Shown here piece after piece: positions 62,945 through 64,000 of a stretch of DNA of 64,000 bases (its first letter is position 1; each line of letters opens with the position of its first letter). The stretch comes from HXMU1420-13 sp963691715. Lineage in GTDB: Bacteria; Bacteroidota; Rhodothermia; Balneolales; Balneolaceae. The translations under genes were made by a program, and so were the position numbers. The notes beneath the pieces were generated by a model. The model was given only the letters and a program-made list of their open reading frames with translations, was not told where the DNA came from and ran no database searches. The stretch spans positions 1,364,001 through 1,428,000 of the forward strand of contig OY829281.1 of assembly GCA_963691715.1 (NCBI GenBank). Direction: 5' to 3'.

Positions 62945-63283
62945 TTACCCAATTTTTTTTCCATTGTTAATTTTCTTGTCAGGTACAGCAAGTATTACAT
63001 GACCTTGATCATCATAAAAACCAGTAATTAAACATTGCGACATTAACGGCCCAATTTGTTTATCTGGAAAATTTACGACCCCTATTACTTGTTTCCCAAT
63101 TAATTGTTCCAAGGTGTAATGATGTGTAATCTGAGCAGAGGATTTTTTTACCCCAATGCGATCCCCAACATCTACTTTCAATTTATAAGCTGGGTTTCGT
63201 GCTTCCGGAAAAGGTTTAGCCTCAATAATGGTTCCAACTCTAAGTTCAACCTGTTCAAATTCTTGCCATGTAATTTTTTTCAT
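62945..63283 (-). CDS. csaA: CsaA-like tRNA-binding-domain protein
   Basis: From the ATG at 63283 it has 112 residues; a TTG two codons earlier is also in frame. It is one OB-fold tRNA-binding domain: FEQVELRVGTIIEAKPFPEA, NPAYKLKVDVGDRIGVKKSS near 31, LIGKQVIGVVNFPDKQIGPL near 60 and GHVILAVPDKKINNGKKIG at the end. Length and order match CsaA, a homodimeric tRNA-binding export-associated chaperone. It lies just after the glutamine synthetase terminator. Confidence 0.9.
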   Translation of the reverse strand: MKKITWQEFEQVELRVGTIIEAKPFPEARNPAYKLKVDVGDRIGVKKSSAQITHHYTLEQLIGKQVIGVVNFPDKQIGPLMSQCLITGFYDDQGHVILAVPDKKINNGKKIG

Positions 63284-63289
63284 TCCCAA

Positions 63290-63328
63290 AAATAAAAAAA
63301 CCCACTCTCATTTCTGAGAGTAGGTTTT
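63290..63328 (-). terminator. Rho-independent terminator of glutamine synthetase
   Basis: On the minus strand AAAACCTACTCTCA and TGAGAGTGGGTTTT form a long stem with a 3-4-base loop, followed by a T-run (TTTTTTTATTTTT). It lies 27 bases after the glnA stop and ends directly in front of the csaA start, so csaA must have a promoter overlapping it or rely on read-through. Confidence 0.9.
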
Positions 63329-63354
63329 CTAACTTGGATGAGTAAATGAATATC

Positions 63355-64000
63355 TTATCCTGTAACTGTTTTAACAGTTTTGATAATTCGGGCAGCCACT
63401 TTATACGGATCTGCATTAGAAGCTGGTCTTCGATCTTCTAAATAACCACTCCAACCGTGCGTAGCTGTATAAACGGGTATTCGTATGGATGCCCCACGAT
63501 CAGATACACCGTATGAGAACTCATTTATTGATGCTGTTTCATGATCGCCAGTTAAACGTTCATCATTATATGCACCGTAAACAGCGATATGTTCATCAAC
63601 AACTCCACGGAAAGCTTCACAAACTTTTTCGATTTTTTCTTGTGAGCCTGCGGTTCTTATATATTCATTAGAGAAATTTGCATGCATTCCTGAGCCATTC
63701 CAATCTGTTTTACCAAGCGGTTTTGGATGGTACTCAATGTAAACACCATATTTTTCGGTGAGTCTTTCTAAAAAGAATCTACCAATCCAAATTTGGTCAC
63801 CAGCGGATTGAGCTCCTTTTGCAAAAATTTGGAACTCCCATTGTCCCGCAGCAACCTCACCGTTGGTTCCTTCGACATTAAGGCCAGCAGCTAAACAAAT
63901 ATCTAAATGTTCGTCTTTAATAGCTCTTCCGTAAGCATTTTGTCCTCCAACGCCACAATAGTAAGGCCCTTGAGGCGCCGGATATCCGCCAGCAGGAAAT
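63355..64000 (-). CDS. glnA: Glutamine synthetase, type II-like, C-terminal part (cut by window edge)
   Basis: The frame is open to the last base of the window, so the N-terminal part is outside; about 214 codons are visible. Seen: FPAGGYPAPQGPYYCGVGGQ, LDICLAAGLNVEGTNGEVAA, GQWEFQIFAKGAQSAGDQIW, LTEKYGVYIEYHPKPLGKTD, WNGSGMHANFSNEY (substrate/ATP site) and SDRGASIRIP with the Arg-rich phosphate site (YLEDRRPASNADPYKVAARI). This pattern is the short eukaryotic-like GSII rather than the bacterial type I. It condenses ammonia with glutamate in the cytosol. A strong terminator follows its stop. Confidence 0.92.
   Translation of the reverse strand, partial: FPAGGYPAPQGPYYCGVGGQNAYGRAIKDEHLDICLAAGLNVEGTNGEVAAGQWEFQIFAKGAQSAGDQIWIGRFFLERLTEKYGVYIEYHPKPLGKTDWNGSGMHANFSNEYIRTAGSQEKIEKVCEAFRGVVDEHIAVYGAYNDERLTGDHETASINEFSYGVSDRGASIRIPVYTATHGWSGYLEDRRPASNADPYKVAARIIKTVKTVTG

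Overview
The window looks like a low-GC (about 36% by eye) chromosome segment from a marine member of the Balneolota/Rhodothermota branch of the Bacteroidota superphylum. The reasons are: two large secreted proteins ending in type A type IX secretion (T9SS) sorting domains with the NYPNPFNP signature; many short lipoproteins; lineage-typical genes (a DUF3098-like and a DUF92 protein, the family usually labelled 'asparagine synthetase B', a LuxC/LuxE-like pair, a type II glutamine synthetase); and frequent starts without a clear Shine-Dalgarno. The lineage is an inference, since no rRNA lies in the window.

Layout. 1-3.6 kb: the 5' part of a Tricorn-like beta-propeller peptidase and a two-subunit Na+/solute symporter. 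3.7-11.3 kb: a vitamin B12 block made of B12-dependent ribonucleotide reductase, a secreted beta-propeller protein, a TonB-dependent receptor and a cobalamin riboswitch controlling the last two. 11.6-19.8 kb: an RND efflux adaptor with two tandem RND pumps, then an acyl-ACP thioesterase. 19.8-25.9 kb (minus strand): aldo/keto reductase, a giant T9SS cargo protein, a dicarboxylate/amino-acid symporter and two small membrane proteins. 26-30.7 kb (plus): Maf, a TPR protein, a GATase-like secreted protein and MazG. 30.7-31.4 kb: an IS1595-like element whose transposase carries a stop codon, flanked by a perfect 8-bp target duplication. 31.7-38.1 kb: citrate synthase, a multi-PAS histidine kinase and leucyl-tRNA synthetase. 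38.2-48.2 kb: a long minus-strand run with a LuxC/LuxE-like pair (split by a GIY-YIG gene and a palindromic repeat), two lipoproteins that appear to carry sorting-domain-like folds around a small beta-barrel candidate, an NHL propeller, purD, tpiA, a thioredoxin-fold protein without CXXC, and gatB. 48.4-53 kb (plus): rhodanese lipoprotein, PEP carboxykinase and a CBM9/glycosidase-like pair. 53-55.4 kb: a second, intact IS1595-like element inserted in a small secreted-protein gene, then prfA. 55.7-60.5 kb: purK, purE, a GH2 glycosidase pair and a glycine-rich RRM protein. 60.6-63.3 kb: a YbjQ-like protein, a possible structured RNA ending in a terminator, a cluster of apparent toxin/immunity remnants, a DUF2141 protein and a CsaA-like tRNA-binding protein. 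63.3-64 kb: the 3' part of glutamine synthetase.

How it fits together. Most of the content is core metabolism (purines, glycolysis/gluconeogenesis, TCA entry, translation) mixed with cell-envelope functions. The clearest functional unit is B12 scavenging: a riboswitch-controlled BtuB-like receptor and a propeller that resembles the Bacteroides surface cobalamin-binding BtuG proteins but carries a T9SS tail instead of a lipid anchor, beside the B12-dependent RNR that needs the vitamin. The accessory regions are the two IS1595-like insertions, the GIY-YIG/palindrome insertion and the decayed toxin/immunity cluster near 62 kb. No rRNA, tRNA, CRISPR array, prophage or obvious defence island was recognised.
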